64,000 bases of DNA from contig JBBPFI010000005.1 of the NCBI GenBank assembly GCA_037974965.1, positions 1,860,001 through 1,924,000 of the forward strand, written 5' to 3'. This stretch comes from Dacryopinax spathularia. Taxonomy: Eukaryota > Basidiomycota > Dacrymycetes > Dacrymycetales > Dacrymycetaceae. The notes under the pieces are model-generated. The model saw nothing but the letters and a program-made list of their open reading frames with translations, was not told the DNA's origin and did not search any database. Position 1 is the stretch's first letter. Every line of letters starts with the position of its first letter. The translations under genes and the position numbers were made by a program. Shown piece by piece: positions 47,508-59,603 of the stretch.

Positions 47508-48358
47508 ATTCGCTGTCCGCATAAACTGATCATTCCGTAAGCCCTAGGAGCAGAAGTGCGTACGTTCGGGTATCATCAAGCGTCGTCGTCTCAGGTAACA
47601 AGGAGAAACTTGGAAGTAGAAGGGAGAAGAAGAAGGACAAGTCAAATTGTAAAAATGGGAAGTATAGTTGCCGGAAGAAATGTTGCTGTAGGGGACCGTC
47701 CGTAGGTGCAGGAACCGCTGCGCCGCTGTTGCCTCAACCTCGCCCTCGCTCTTGTCCGTGTTTGATTGCTGATCGCCGATGTATCCTCTCCCGCCGAAGT
47801 CTATGCGTTCGAATATGGTACGAGTTGAAGAGGGCGGGATGAGAACACGAAAGGCGGCAGTCGAAAAGGCGAGCAGGCTCGAGGATCGTTGGATGCAGCG
47901 GCTCCTTTATCCGAGTTTCAGGCCAAGGTCGAGAAAGTCCGTGCATAAGCAGATTGAGTGCGCATTAGGGAAATGCATGCAGAGGACGAGGACAAGAAGA
48001 GCGCGTCGAGTCGAAAGACAAGCACGCAAACGAAAACGGAAAACAGAATGTGAAGATGAAGTAATGGACAGATTGTTGCAAGAGGGCCGGTGAGGAGCCA
48101 AATTGAGGTGGTTGGATGCGTTTGAGGAGGTTGGGGGACGCGGGTGCGGAGGATGCACAATATAGATACGGTGTGAAGGGGTCATTATTGGAGCTCGGCC
48201 GGTTCTGCGCCTGAGCTTTGGGCTTGAGAGGAGAGGAGGGGTCATCGCTTGTAAGAGAGAAGAGGCGGAGGTTCATGTCTTGAATTTCTTTGTGGTTCCA
48301 TATCATCAACTTCGCCAGCCCGGCTGGCGCTTGCTTGCTCCCTGAGGTGAAGAGGGCG

Positions 48359-51142
48359 TTATGCCATCACCTCCACCGCCTGGCGCACGACCCCAACGCC
48401 CAACACGTCCATCTCGACCTTCTCCGGCGGGGGGACGCTACCCTTAACAACAGCATCGTCCATCATCCCCACCCCAAGCACCACATCCCGTTCCAACACA
48501 GCCGGGATGGTCGGCTTAGCCGAGACAGTATACATGAGCTTGTTCGTCCATATATGTCTGAACTGGGCTACCAGGAGCGGGGCGACGCCGAAGGCGAGGC
48601 CGCAGGGGATGGCGAGGAAGTCGAGCATGCACCAGGGGAGGTGTCTGCGTGTGGTCTGGTGAGGCCGGATGCCGAGGTAGCGAGGAGGGAAGTTGAGCGC
48701 TGCTTCGTCTGCTGATGAGGCTGTGCCGGCGAGCTTCTCCTCAGTGTCGGCAGAGTCGAGGTCGCCGGGGATGGAGTAGGATGCGGAGGCGCGCGCGGAG
48801 GCGTCCCATCGTACGCCGGCGGCTTCCCGGTGGTAGAGGTCGTGCATGAGGACCATTACGACCGAGAAGCCGAACCCAGCGGCGGAGAGGACTTTGCACA
48901 GCTTGAGCGAGGCGGCTACGAGGTCGGGCATGACCCAGACGACACTTGCGCCCGCCGAAAGGGGTGCGCTGCCGAGCAGCCAGCCCCAGGCTGAGGCGGC
49001 TGCTGCTACTGCTGGCGGAGGCGTGCCGGCGTAGGGTGTGCGAAGCATGGACCATGTAAGCGTCGGCGCGCGCATGAAGTTCATGAGTGCGAACGAGCCG
49101 TTCGAGTAGACCACGGATGGGTAGAGGTTCATGAGCGTGACCATGAGGAAGAAATGGGCGATCATGAGATGGGCTTCGTACAGACGGGACATGAGGACAA
49201 TCATTGGCCAGAGACGGGTCGGGGCGGTCTTCCATGCCGAGGGCGGGGAGAGCGGGATCATGTTCTGCGGCTTGAGCAATGGGGAAGGCGCGAGGAGAGA
49301 GGAGGCGTTGAACAGGCTTCCGTCTGCGCCGGCGGCGAGCAGGGTCACTTCTTCTCCGACGAGCGTGGTGGCGGGCGAGACGGTGCCGGTGAGCGGGAAC
49401 TCGCTCTCGCTGTCGTTCTCCATAATGCTTGGGCTGGACGGCGGCTGGCTTCCATCATCACCGACGGCAGTAGCGGCAGGCGAAGGCAAGAAGGGCGAAG
49501 GCGAGACCGAGCGCGAAGTATCGAGCGTTAGAAGATGCAAGTTCCCGCGGTCCTTCGACGGGCCAAAGTCCTGGCACAAGAACCGGTTCCACGCATAACC
49601 CGTATCGAGCGAGCCCCACATATGCCTGATCGCCTGCGTCCACCGGGCACCGGCATCATTCACGATCCTGTTGATCGGCCGAGCTGCGGGGGCACCAACG
49701 ACGTTGCACTGCGATGCGGGCGAGTAGATCGTCTCGACCTTGAGCTGTTTGTCATACCCCCAATTAGTATGCATATACTTACGGAAATGGAAGGAAAAGA
49801 GAAGAGAACGTACGTGGCCACAGGTGTCGAACATGCATTTAGCATACATGTGCATATCTTCGCCGATCGCCTCGGGGCCGGCGTCCCAGAACCCGACGTA
49901 GACGGCCAGGCCCATCGAGACCGAGTATGCCGAGGTGGGGATCTTGACCGTCGAGCTTGGGTAGAGTCCTCCAATACCGCTATATGCGCGTCAGAATTGC
50001 TTCTTTTCCATATTAGGAAGGAAGAACGTACGCAGCAGCCCACATAATATCCGTCACCCGGGTGAATACGGGCACATCGTCCTGGTTCCTGTCGAACAAG
50101 ATCGGCGGGGCAAACATGAGCCTGTCCCTATCGTCCGGCGGCGCGAGCGCGAACTTGACCGCGATGCTGAGGAAGAAATCGGCAGCGAAGCACGTATCCG
50201 AGTCCATAACCGTGATGACCTGGCGCGCCAGACGCTGCGGGTTGTCCATCTCCCTCGCGGCCATGAACCGCGCAGCCCAAGCGACGTTCGAGCTCTTTCC
50301 TGCTGATTCACCGGGGATCGTGCCTGGGTGCAGGCAGTACGCGATATCGAGGAAACAGCGACTGTACTCGTCTGCAAGCAGAACGGCCTTCTCGCTGCTG
50401 CCAGATTCGCGCTCCTCCATTGCGAGGCAGACCTTGTACATCCTGCTCGCCAGGGGGTGGGAAGCGAGCACATCCAGGGTCTCGCGAAGCGTGCCGAGGG
50501 ACTCCTTGTAGTTGGGCAGGATGATGATGTGCTCGATTGACAGAAGAGGGAGGATCCGGTCACTCGGCTGCGGAGGCGGGAAAGCACCGACTTGGGTTGG
50601 CGGGAGTCCGAGTCTTTGCTCAAGCTTGAGGCATTCGCTCCGGTAGTAGGCGACCCAGTCGGTGCGCGCGTGCTGTCGTACACCCCACCAGCTACATACA
50701 CGCGTCAGTTATGCTCGTTGCCACAAGTACAGAAAAAGACGCACCATCGGATCATACCGTATGCCGAACGGAACTGGGATGTCATGAATGCCAGATGGGT
50801 GAGGAGGTACACCAGGGACAGCGTGACAGGTGCATAGTACGGGCCGAAGACGACGAGCAGCAAGATGAAGGCATGCGTGAGGATCGGGAGGCGCTGGAGG
50901 AACGCAACGAGGGTCAGCCCCGTGCCCAGCAAGCCCTTCCCACTTCCCTGGGTACGCGACGGGCGAGGCGAGCGTGGCCGGAAGGAGAGCGGGATGCGTG
51001 GGCTTGCGACTGAGGGGAGGAGGGAGGTCGTGCTGCTCGACGAGGGGTTGTGGGCGTGCGAGCTCGAATGCGCCGTGGGCAGGATCGAGGTTGGCACGGC
51101 GAGGAACTTGCGCACGAGCGCGAAGAGGTACGCTTTCCGCAT
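48359..51142 (-). CDS. Membrane-bound family 2 glycosyltransferase-like protein
   Basis: Probable processive or membrane glycosyltransferase. Exons: 51142-50745, 50691-50032, 49979-49814 and 49744-48359, 869 aa, all in phase. The N-terminal Ser/Pro-rich part leads to two transmembrane helices (LPILTHAFILLLVVFGPYYA region). The GT2-like catalytic stretch follows: ILPNYKESLGTLRETL, VITVMDSDTC (the DxD-type metal/nucleotide site), AIGEDMHMYAK (the ED acceptor-base motif) and GARWTQAIRHMWGSLD, resembling the RW motif of chitin/cellulose synthase-like enzymes. A 130-residue acidic/Ser-rich insert separates this from at least four C-terminal membrane helices. Intron 3 (69 bp) is a multiple of three with no stop. 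The polymer or acceptor is unknown. It is too divergent to call chitin synthase; glycolipid or hyaluronan-type synthesis cannot be excluded. Confidence 0.82.
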
Positions 51143-54100
51143 GTTCGCAACAACAGGGGTACGGGAACTGCTCCTGAGGTTAAGGCGTCGTGTCTAGAGT
51201 GTTAAGGGGGAAGGGGTTGGTTGTGCCGCTGCGCTGATCAGAGCGGGGTCGTTAAGCGGTGCAAAAGGGGGAGGATGCGGTGAAGGGGACGGGAGGAGAC
51301 GGCAGGCGGTGTCGATTGACTGGATTCTAAGGATGAGAGGCGCGGGTGTGCGTTCTCGTCGTCGTCGTCGTCTCTGCTAATGTCGTCGTCACAGGGCAAG
51401 GAGAGGGGGGCGGATGAGGGAGAAGGACAGAGGAGAGGACGATAGGATGTTGACCGCTGCTGGCTAGGGGGGCGTTGGGGGCGGAAGGGAGAAAATCGGG
51501 AAGTGTATGTGAGCCCGTGAAGAGAGGAGTGATCAAGAGCAGGGAAACGGAAGGAGCGAAGGGAGGCGATGGGACACCGGGCACGCGGGAAATCGAAAAA
51601 GAAGAAGCACACGCGGGGCCCTTTGCTCTGTTCCTCACTACTTTGCTACCCTGTTGCACCATGAACCGCGTCTCTTTCCCTCCCCCCCATCGCCTCCTCG
51701 CGCCCCCATTCCATCCCCGCGCAAAATGTCTCGTACACGCCCCAAGGGCTGGCACACAGCTCTCGCTTGCACATACGTCGTCCCTTACACGCTAGCTAGG
51801 CTCCAGCTCACACCCGCATACCCGAGCTAGGTAGGTGCCAGCTACCTGCTGAGTCGATTCAGATACCCGCAGCTATCGCAGCCGCCTCGCAGTCCCGCGC
51901 CCTTTTGCTCAAAGAAGCACGCAGCCCTGCGCATTGATCCCCCCGTTCTGACTTCCGTACGATCCAGGGTGCCGCGCCCTCGCCTTCCGGGGTCCACGAC
52001 GCGCAAAAAAAAACGTGCTTCAGACCCTGGAGCCCTATGTTTGGCACGTCCTTCCCCGGGCCCTGATTGGTCAACACGACCGAGGGTCAGCGAGGGAATA
52101 CAAACACCGACCAGGACCCCAGGAGCGAGGGTGGCTGCAGACCCCAGAACACCGGAGATGGGGTGAAGGGGTGCCCCACCGCCTTTGGGGTTTGGGTCCA
52201 GGTAGCGAGCCAATCGCGTGAGAGCGGCAGCTGTGGTATGCAGGGCTCGTTTCTGCCCCTGCCCGCCTCCCACTTCCGCCGCCCCTTTGTGCGAACTTGC
52301 GAAAACTTGTCGAATGCGTGCCATCGCTGGTGTCTGACGTATGGTACCTGTGATGTAGAGAGACAGTATTGGAGCCTCTCTTCACCCACACCTACCGTGA
52401 CCTCGCCCATTCGACCGTAGCCACCGAAAGCTCAGTGCAGTCCAGACCCAGCCCAAAGGAGCCCAACACCGAGCCTGACCGGGCACCTGATGCCCGCGCA
52501 ACCCGCGAAACCCGCAAAACCCGCAGTGAAACGCAAAACGCATGCAGGGCAATCGGGATCACAAACATGAAAAATCCAGTAGTACTATCACGCTTCCTTC
52601 CCCCCAGTTTTCGTAAATCAAATTAGCCTTTCCATGCAGAATTAGAAGTCGCGGGAAGTTCCGCCTTCTCCCGCTGGGAGCACGCGTTGACCATTTTCGG
52701 CCGGCGGGTTTCCGTTTATGGCCGGCATGTAACGAGGTCGCCCTGGGAGGGATGGAGGGGGTATGATAGGAGATAGGCGATATGCAGTCTCCTCGTCCCT
52801 CTTCCCCTCTCACCAACGGCTACTGTACAACTCAAATGCAACCTCTCGTCCCTGTTGTCCCTGGACAGTATCGATACCACAGCGGTCGGGTATGAGTCAG
52901 ACAACCCTGCCTTCTTGCCTCATAAAAGCGTCTCAGGGCTCAGCGACCGTGAGCTAGCTAGGGAAACGCCAAGCCTTATCCGGCGCGATATCGCGATAAT
53001 CCGCCATATTGCCGTTTACTTTTGTCTGTATCCCAGAAAGACATCGACATCCTTTTGAGCTCATGAGCGCTAACGCGCAAGTGGGATCCTACCTTGCGTT
53101 TACGGTGCGAGCGTGCAGCCTCGGGGGCTTCGAGACGAAGTGAAGATCCGTTCGTCGGACGACCGTGCTTGGAGCGAGAGCCGGACTGGAGAAGGGGAAT
53201 CGTGCGAGAGAGAGCGACTTCGTCGATCAGGCACAGCGAACACGCACCATCCGTGATCATGTGATGCAGACCACAGTGATCCGAACAGCATGATCACCTG
53301 ATCGTAGTAAATGATCATGTTGGAACGCGACAGTAACGACACTGGATGTTATTGTTGCTTCGGGACGATCGGAATGATATTGCGGATCGGACTGGCATAC
53401 GACCAACAGCCGAACCGGTATGCAACCAACAGCTTGCTGAGTGAGCATATTGCGATCAACAGTTACAGCACCCGTTGATGCAGTGCAGCCCGGCGCCGGG
53501 TAGGATACTATGGATAGGTCGTCCTTTGAGTGGACGACGCGACGGGAGCGAGGGAGAAAGATATGCAGCCCCATCGTTCGTTCTGCACGTCGTACCACCC
53601 CGTCTACGACGTCCAGCAAGGAAGATGACTGTCCAACCCGCCAATCCGCTGACCCGTCCTTGCTTATGCCCTCCAGGGACCACCAGCAACGATTCATGAC
53701 CAAACGCGACGCAGGGCCCACAACCGCGTCCTGACCTGTCTCGCCCCTCCGCCCTCTCCCTCCCATAGATCTCAGATCCAAGATTCCGCCACGCTAAAAC
53801 CTTGTGGGAAGGGAGGCTATGTTGATGAAATGCATTCCAACCCCGCACGTCCTTGGGCGCGCTAGGCCGGAAGAGGTAACTGCGCTAACGGAAGCGGTAA
53901 TTCCTCTCTGAGGTGTTTAGCGTTCTTAGTGGGTTCAATGATATGAGTGGGAGACGGAAGCTGTCCTGGCTGCCTGGACAGCTGGCAATAATATGCTGGA
54001 CTTTTGGGAAAAGGGGCGTTCGTTGTTGATTGTCTGAAAAGACCCTGTGTCCGGGGTCCCTTGACACTATGAGCTGTTGAGGCGCTGTGGCACCGCGACA

Positions 54101-54571
54101 ATAGGCAATTGCCGCGTAATGAGTTGTTGACATGACGTACGGGGTTCACTTGGATTTCGACATCGGGCGAGCTGTTTGTTAGACCGGGTGAGCGAGCTCG
54201 GACACCGAGGTCGGATGTGGTGCGCTCGACTTGGTGGTGATGGATGAGGGGAAGATAACGTCGGATGAAGATCGGATGAGGTGAGATCAGTTCATGGTGG
54301 AGGAGTGAGGTCATCCAGCTAGCGAAAGGAGCAGAGAGAGCGCTGCTGTTTGCCCGTTGAATGCCGGATGACATCTGCGGCGTCGAGCGGATAGAAATAG
54401 TGTTCGCTTCTTCAACTTTTGAAGTCACGACACGCATGTGAAGCCTTACGCAGCTGGCCATGAATATAGGATACAACACGCCATGCAAGAATACAACAAG
54501 CGAAAGGAGCGACCGCCGAAATAAACATACAGCCACCTCGTAGAAATGCCAAAACCCTCACATCTAGCAGT
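51143..54571. other. Intergenic, 3.4 kb
   Basis: The 5' side of the glycosyltransferase gene (51200-51800) is G-rich on the plus strand and contains a GTCGTC-type repeat (51356-51372). Frames at 51842-52324 and 53257-53848 (both minus) are open but not recognisable. No gene is called. Confidence 0.55.
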
Positions 54572-56506
54572 CTAAGAGCCGTACATATTGCACCACTCTG
54601 CGAAGGTCTCGAAGTCACTGACGAAATCCATCTGACAGAGAATGCAGTCGCCCTCGATTTTCTTCTGCATGCAAGTCGCAAACAAGCACTCTTTGAGGCC
54701 CGGTACGCCTAGTCGATCTGCTACGTCGCGTATGCAGCAGTGCGGCCGACGGGTTAGGACCAGATGAGCGCCCTGTTGATCCTGTCGGCGGCTTGAACCG
54801 CACCTCGGGCAGGCGGTTTGTCGAATCGTAGTGAGGTGAGGAAAGAGAGCGCCCAACACCTGCCTCCCGGCTTCCTTCTCTTCGTTCCGCTGCGGTTCGT
54901 GCAGGATGACGGTGTCCGCGAGAGACGATCCGGGAGCCACTGGTGAAAAGTCCGCTTCGGGGTTCCCGACGAACATGTGGAGCAGCACCAGTGTACGAAG
55001 AGAAGGGCAGGCGGCCAGTAATGTGATGGCATCGTACGAGAGTTCTTGCCACATAGGTCGATACTGCTGCGACGCCTTGAGACTTCCGATAACGAACACC
55101 TCTAGATTCGGCCAGGCCGCCACGATATCTTGCACGTCTTCATCTTGTAGGACGACCCAGGGTTCGGCGTTGAGTACGAAGGCTTTGAGGCCGGCGCAAG
55201 CTAGCAAGCCTCGAAAAGGACGAAAGCTCCACATGATGAGCCCAGGTGCGGCAAGCGGCGCTCGGTAGCACAATCCAAACCGTTCCAACCCTGGCCAGTT
55301 TTTGGCAATTACGGAGGCCGTGTCCTCGAAGACCCGCGCAGCATACGGAGCATCGTACATTTCGCTCGTATGCTCCGGTTTGAGATCAAGAGCGAACAAA
55401 TTGGGGCAGCGTAGCCTGGCAAGAAAAGTGTTGAGTGCGTCGATCGACCGTGTTGATACCATGAGGTGCTCCAACCGCGGTAATGCCAGAGCGGTCGGAA
55501 TGACCAAATTGTCAACGAGCAAGCATTCAAGAGAGAGGAGTCTTGTGAACTTGGGGAGAAGTGATAGATATGGTGAAATAATTCCACGAAATCGTAGCCG
55601 TAAGCTGCTCGGATTAAGGTTGGTCGTTGTGAGCGCCTCCACAAATTCATACGCCTCGCCACCATGGTCCAAGCGACCGTCGTCGACTTCGACACGAAGA
55701 AAATCCAACCGTGGCAATAACCGGAGCGCCTTGAATGTGGTTGGAAGTCGCCTCTGCATGAGGTGTCCTGTCGTGTCACCTACCGGCCAATCCACGAAAT
55801 GGGCGCGATGGTAGACGCCGACGTATTCCAGTTGTGACAGCTCGGTAACGAATTGCACCGCGGTCTCCAACGCCTTATTCGTAAAGATGGTCAAAGCGAC
55901 CCGCCGCAGCTTCGGAAAGCTCGACTGCAGAGATCGATTTCCAAGAAACCTCGATAATGAGTTGAGTGGATCGGTGTCTATCGCGTGTTGATCGACGCTC
56001 AGCGCTCGTATTCGCGCGCAGTAGAGGGCAGTTCGCGTCTGTGCATCCAACCGAAAAGAGCGCGCCTGGAGGGGGGTTGACTATGCAAGACACCGAGTTA
56101 GACAGACGAATATATGCGCAGTGGGCAGTGCACACCTGGAGTTTACGGTACACCAACGCGACCGCATCTTTCCCACCCAGCATATGGCGCTGCAGGTAAT
56201 CCAGGTCCCGACATCGCGTCCAGACGACTTCCACAGCAAGGCAGAATAGATAACTGCAAGTCCTTGCTAGGGCGACAGCAGCGTGCAAGTCGCAATGTTG
56301 AAGGATGAGGCGGACTATATCGTCGATGCCCCATGCACGGTGCAAGGAGATGGATGGCTCGACGTCTGCAGTTAAACCAAGGTTGGATGCGCTTTACAGC
56401 TCGACGCCGGATGCCGCGTACCAGTCGGAGAGCGTGGCCCCCTTTGTAACCTGCGAACGATACTGTCTGACGCGCGTCTCAGCGTGGACGGCGCCGACGA
56501 AGGCAT
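54572..56506 (-). CDS. F-box/leucine-rich protein (F-box 2)
   Basis: Likely an SCF substrate receptor. Model: exons 56506-56422, 56365-56136 and 56065-54572, 602 aa. The first exon was inferred because the F-box frame has no ATG. An acceptor (TTTAACTGCAG) and a donor (GTACGC at 56421) join it to MPSSAPSTLRRASDSIVRR in phase. The F-box is LHRAWGIDDIVRLILQHCD and then ALARTCSYLFCLAVEVVW. The long remainder has leucine-rich segments (LRRVALTIF, LPRLDFLRVEV, LSLECLLVDN, LPRLEHLMV, CPNLFALDL, WPNLEVFVIGSL, CPSLRTLVLLHM), typical of basidiomycete F-box proteins. A cysteine-rich tail (CPRCGSSRR, CCIRDV, CMQKKIEGDCILC) is less usual. It is divergent from P450-B, starts 0.8 kb apart. Confidence 0.83.
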
Positions 56507-57302
56507 GGTCGTGTGGAACGTCCGGTAATGCCCCACATGGGGGTTTTATGCCAAGCGTATTGTTGAGCGCAGCGGGCGCGCAGTCTCGATTGGTCCCTCT
56601 CCGAGCGCGTCCGCATTGCCTCTCGATGTCACGGCACCTTAAGTCGATTGATCCACTATCGGTGAGAAGACCTCTACTTTCTTAGCCCGCTAAATTGCAT
56701 CTGTCGTTGTACTTGAAAGGGACCCAACTTCTGCTGCATCATCACTAATGGAGCTCTCGGCCTCCGCCACCATCCCGGGGCAAAAGTGCGGTGCCACCCA
56801 TCTTCGGCATCCAGATCATCCCCTGCCATCTCTTCGTATCACTGCTTCCTGGGCGAAGGAGGGTGAAGATCGACGAAGCTCTCTCTCCGCTTGTTGCTCG
56901 ATAGCCAGTATTTCAACCATCACTCGCCTCGCCGTGCTCTACCTGTGCTCTGGGCTTGGGAAAGTCTCTGATGTTTCGATCTCATTCTGCTCGACTGCCG
57001 GCGCATGAACTTTCCTGCAATGATCGTTGATTCAGCTTGTTATTTCTGTCAGCAGCCATGACAGGTACCTGCCACGTCATCAGAAGCGGCGACTTCTCCT
57101 AGGGTGCGCATCAACATGAGGACCATCGAAGCTTGGATCAAGACGGGTGCTGGTCATGCGCATCGTCGTTTGCCATCACGAATAGCACTTATCAACTGCC
57201 GCCGCATGGCTGCGTCCATAAAGAAAGGCAGCTGTGGTTCCTCACTCGCCAGCTCCCAACAAACGGTACTGGCTCTCGAGTCAACTTCCAACAACCGTAA
57301 AG
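56507..57302. other. Divergent intergenic region
   Basis: About 800 bp shared by F-box 2 (-) and P450-B (+), so it may act as a bidirectional promoter. No gene recognised. Frames at 56305-56685 and 56748-57008 are unrelated to any family I know. Confidence 0.6.
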
Positions 57303-59235
57303 ATGCTGCTCTCTTCTGCCCTGATTCTTGGCTGCTTCATTGCGTTGACTGTTTATCTGCTTTCTCTCCGAAAGCGGCAGGCCGTTACAGGACCATCCTT
57401 GCCACCCGGTCCCAAAGGTCTTCCTGTAATCGGCAACCTACTTCAGCTCCCTTCAGAGCTGCTGTTCTTGAAACTCACCGAGTGGTCGAAGCAATATGGT
57501 GCGTCTGCCGCATATGCTGGACACTGACATTCGCTCTAATGCTGTTGTAGGCCCGATATACTCATATGATCTTGCAGGACGACCGATCGTCGTCCTGAGC
57601 GGGGTGAAGGAAGCGTGCGATCTCTTGGACCGCATGTCGGCGAAGACCTCAGGAAGAGCTGGAATGATCAAAGTCAGCGAGTACCTAACGCATAACATGC
57701 TGTTTGGCTTCAATTCCCGTGGCGACTTGTGAGCGGTCATGTCGTACGTCCGTCGATCATCCTGACCGGTTGACAGCTGGCGGACCCGAAGACGTGCTGC
57801 TCATGAAACGTGACTTTGTCCGTTTCTTTCGTTCATTGGCGTATGATCTGATTCTTCACCCAGTCTGAACGTGCGCGCCGCGACGGACTTCTGCCCAATG
57901 CAAGAGGAAGAAGCTCGTGTACTACTAGAAGGTTTCCTGTTGCACCCAGAAATCGAGGTCGCTAAGCATATCCATCGCGAGGCGTCGTCGGTCGCTTGGC
58001 GAGCGCTCTTCGGCGGAGGATCAATCCCTCTCGATGGGCCCGATCCGACAACCCCGATCGAAGCCTTCTTCCATGAGATATGCGTTGCTTCTGTCCTTGG
58101 AGGCTCCATTGTGGACATATTTCCCTTTCTAAATCCCATCATCTCTCGGTCAAAATGGCTAAGGAGGTACGCGCTGTCTTTCCTCGCGCTATCTGCTTGC
58201 TTATACTTGGACAGGCAGAGTGACAAGCTCTACAACGATGCAACATCCTTCTTTGTTCGGTCATTTTGCGAACCAGAAGTATGCCGTTTCTCTTTTGGGA
58301 TATGCCATTTTGCGGTGCTGAGCTAGTCAATAGGCGGATGAAATGCGCTCACTCAGTCGCAGACTGAAGGAGAGTGGTCACCGCATTGGCATGGAGGCAC
58401 CATACGACTGTGGCTGGTTAGCAGCCAACTTATTGTATGTACCACATTACATCCCGGTACGACGGGCTGACGTCGCTCAGCATGGCCGCACAAGAGACGA
58501 CGGCAACCGCTCTTCGATGGTTCTTCGTCGCCATGCTAACACACCCGGGAGCTGCAGAGGCCGCCAGAGCAGAGCTGGATGCTGTCGTTGGCAATCGCCC
58601 GCCAACCTTTGCAGACTGGCACAACCTACCGCAGATGGAAGCCCTCCTGAAGGAACTCCTTAGATGGCGTTCACCCACACCTCTGGGATTTCCCCATATG
58701 GCTACAGAGGTAGGCATAGCCTGGCCCGACTGGATTATGCAGTTGACAAGCGCAGGATATCATCTATAACGGTTACCTCATACCAAACGGTGCTATGATT
58801 ATTTCAAATACTTGGTGAGCAACTCGTTGACCGCCCAGCCTTTTCAAAGCTGACGCTCCTTGAAGGGCAATCTGCCGTGATCAGAAGCTCTACGATCATC
58901 CTGAGCAATTTGACCCTACTCGCTTTCTCGACAAGAACGGTCGAATCAAGCAAGCGAAGCCTGATTCGCACGACGACTACCTCAGCTTCGGGCACGGTCG
59001 ACGCGTGTGCATCGGCAAGTCGTTTGCTATCAACCATCTCTGGATAACGATTGCGCACCTCCTATGGGCATTCGAGATCAAGCCAGTTTTGGACAAGAAC
59101 GGTGCTGAGATCATCCCCGATCCCTTGGCTTTCCTGGACTATGGCTCGACGACTTGGCCGAAGCCGTTCAATGCCAGATTGGTCCCCCGATCTCCGGACC
59201 TTGCCGAGCAGCTGCGTGCAAGCTTCCACGTCTGA
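57303..59235 (+). CDS. Cytochrome P450 (P450-B), apparently intact
   Basis: ER-anchored monooxygenase; the substrate is unknown. Nine exons: 57303-57498, 57551-57728, 57777-57809, 57864-58166, 58215-58278, 58334-58434, 58481-58709, 58756-58814 and 58866-59235, 510 aa, all phases closing. Membrane anchor LILGCFIALTVYLLSL, hinge LPPGPKGLPVIGNL, I-helix oxygen-activation motif AAQETTATAL, ExxR in KELLRWRS, HPEQFDPTRF, and heme loop FGHGRRVCIGK with Cys436 as thiolate ligand. Length is normal for fungal class II P450s. It shares all eight intron positions with P450-A at 42.3 kb and lacks that gene's extra intron. The pair looks like CYP5144/CYP620-type basidiomycete families with the SAKTSGR motif near the B helix, but the family number is a guess. 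Divergently arranged from F-box 2. Confidence 0.93.
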
Positions 59236-59603
59236 CTCCTGTGTTCAAGACGCGACCTTGTGTACCTGTAAGAGCTGGTGAGAAGCCAGACCGGCCGTAA
59301 GGCCGTCTTTGGATATTGCTAGGCATTTTGGATAATTTCATACTCGTTCGTGTGGTGACCGCGCTGTGAGATCATATAGCAATGCAGGCAAATGCACTCT
59401 GTAAGCTCGTATAGCACATCCGCTGGAGTCGACCAAGTATTCCGAAAGTAAAGAGACAAAGCAGAGCGTCATCATTGTCAGTAGCAAAGAAGCAGAATAG
59501 CTTCCGACGGGAGAAGATGCGGACGTCAGCGACTCTGTGAATTTCCGCAAACTCACCGTCTCCAGACCTTGTAGGCGCAAAAGACGGCGACGACCTCGAC
59601 ATT
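59236..59603. other. Spacer between P450-B and PAM17
   Basis: About 370 bp: P450-B 3'UTR and the PAM17 promoter. Nothing else recognised. Confidence 0.7.

Larger units (their letters stand above)
46284..48358. other. Intergenic, 2.1 kb, with simple repeats
   Basis: Upstream of F-box 1 there are GCAG (46363-46378) and GA (46507-46522) microsatellites. A GCAA repeat occurs at 47491-47507. No gene is supported; 47779-48093 (+) is a basic low-complexity frame opposite the presumed 3'UTR of the glycosyltransferase gene. Confidence 0.6.

Noticed and set aside
51842-53848. Minus-strand frames at 51842-52324 and 53257-53848
   Set aside because: They overlap frames on the other strand, show Arg/Gly/Pro-rich composition, and lack domain or splice support.
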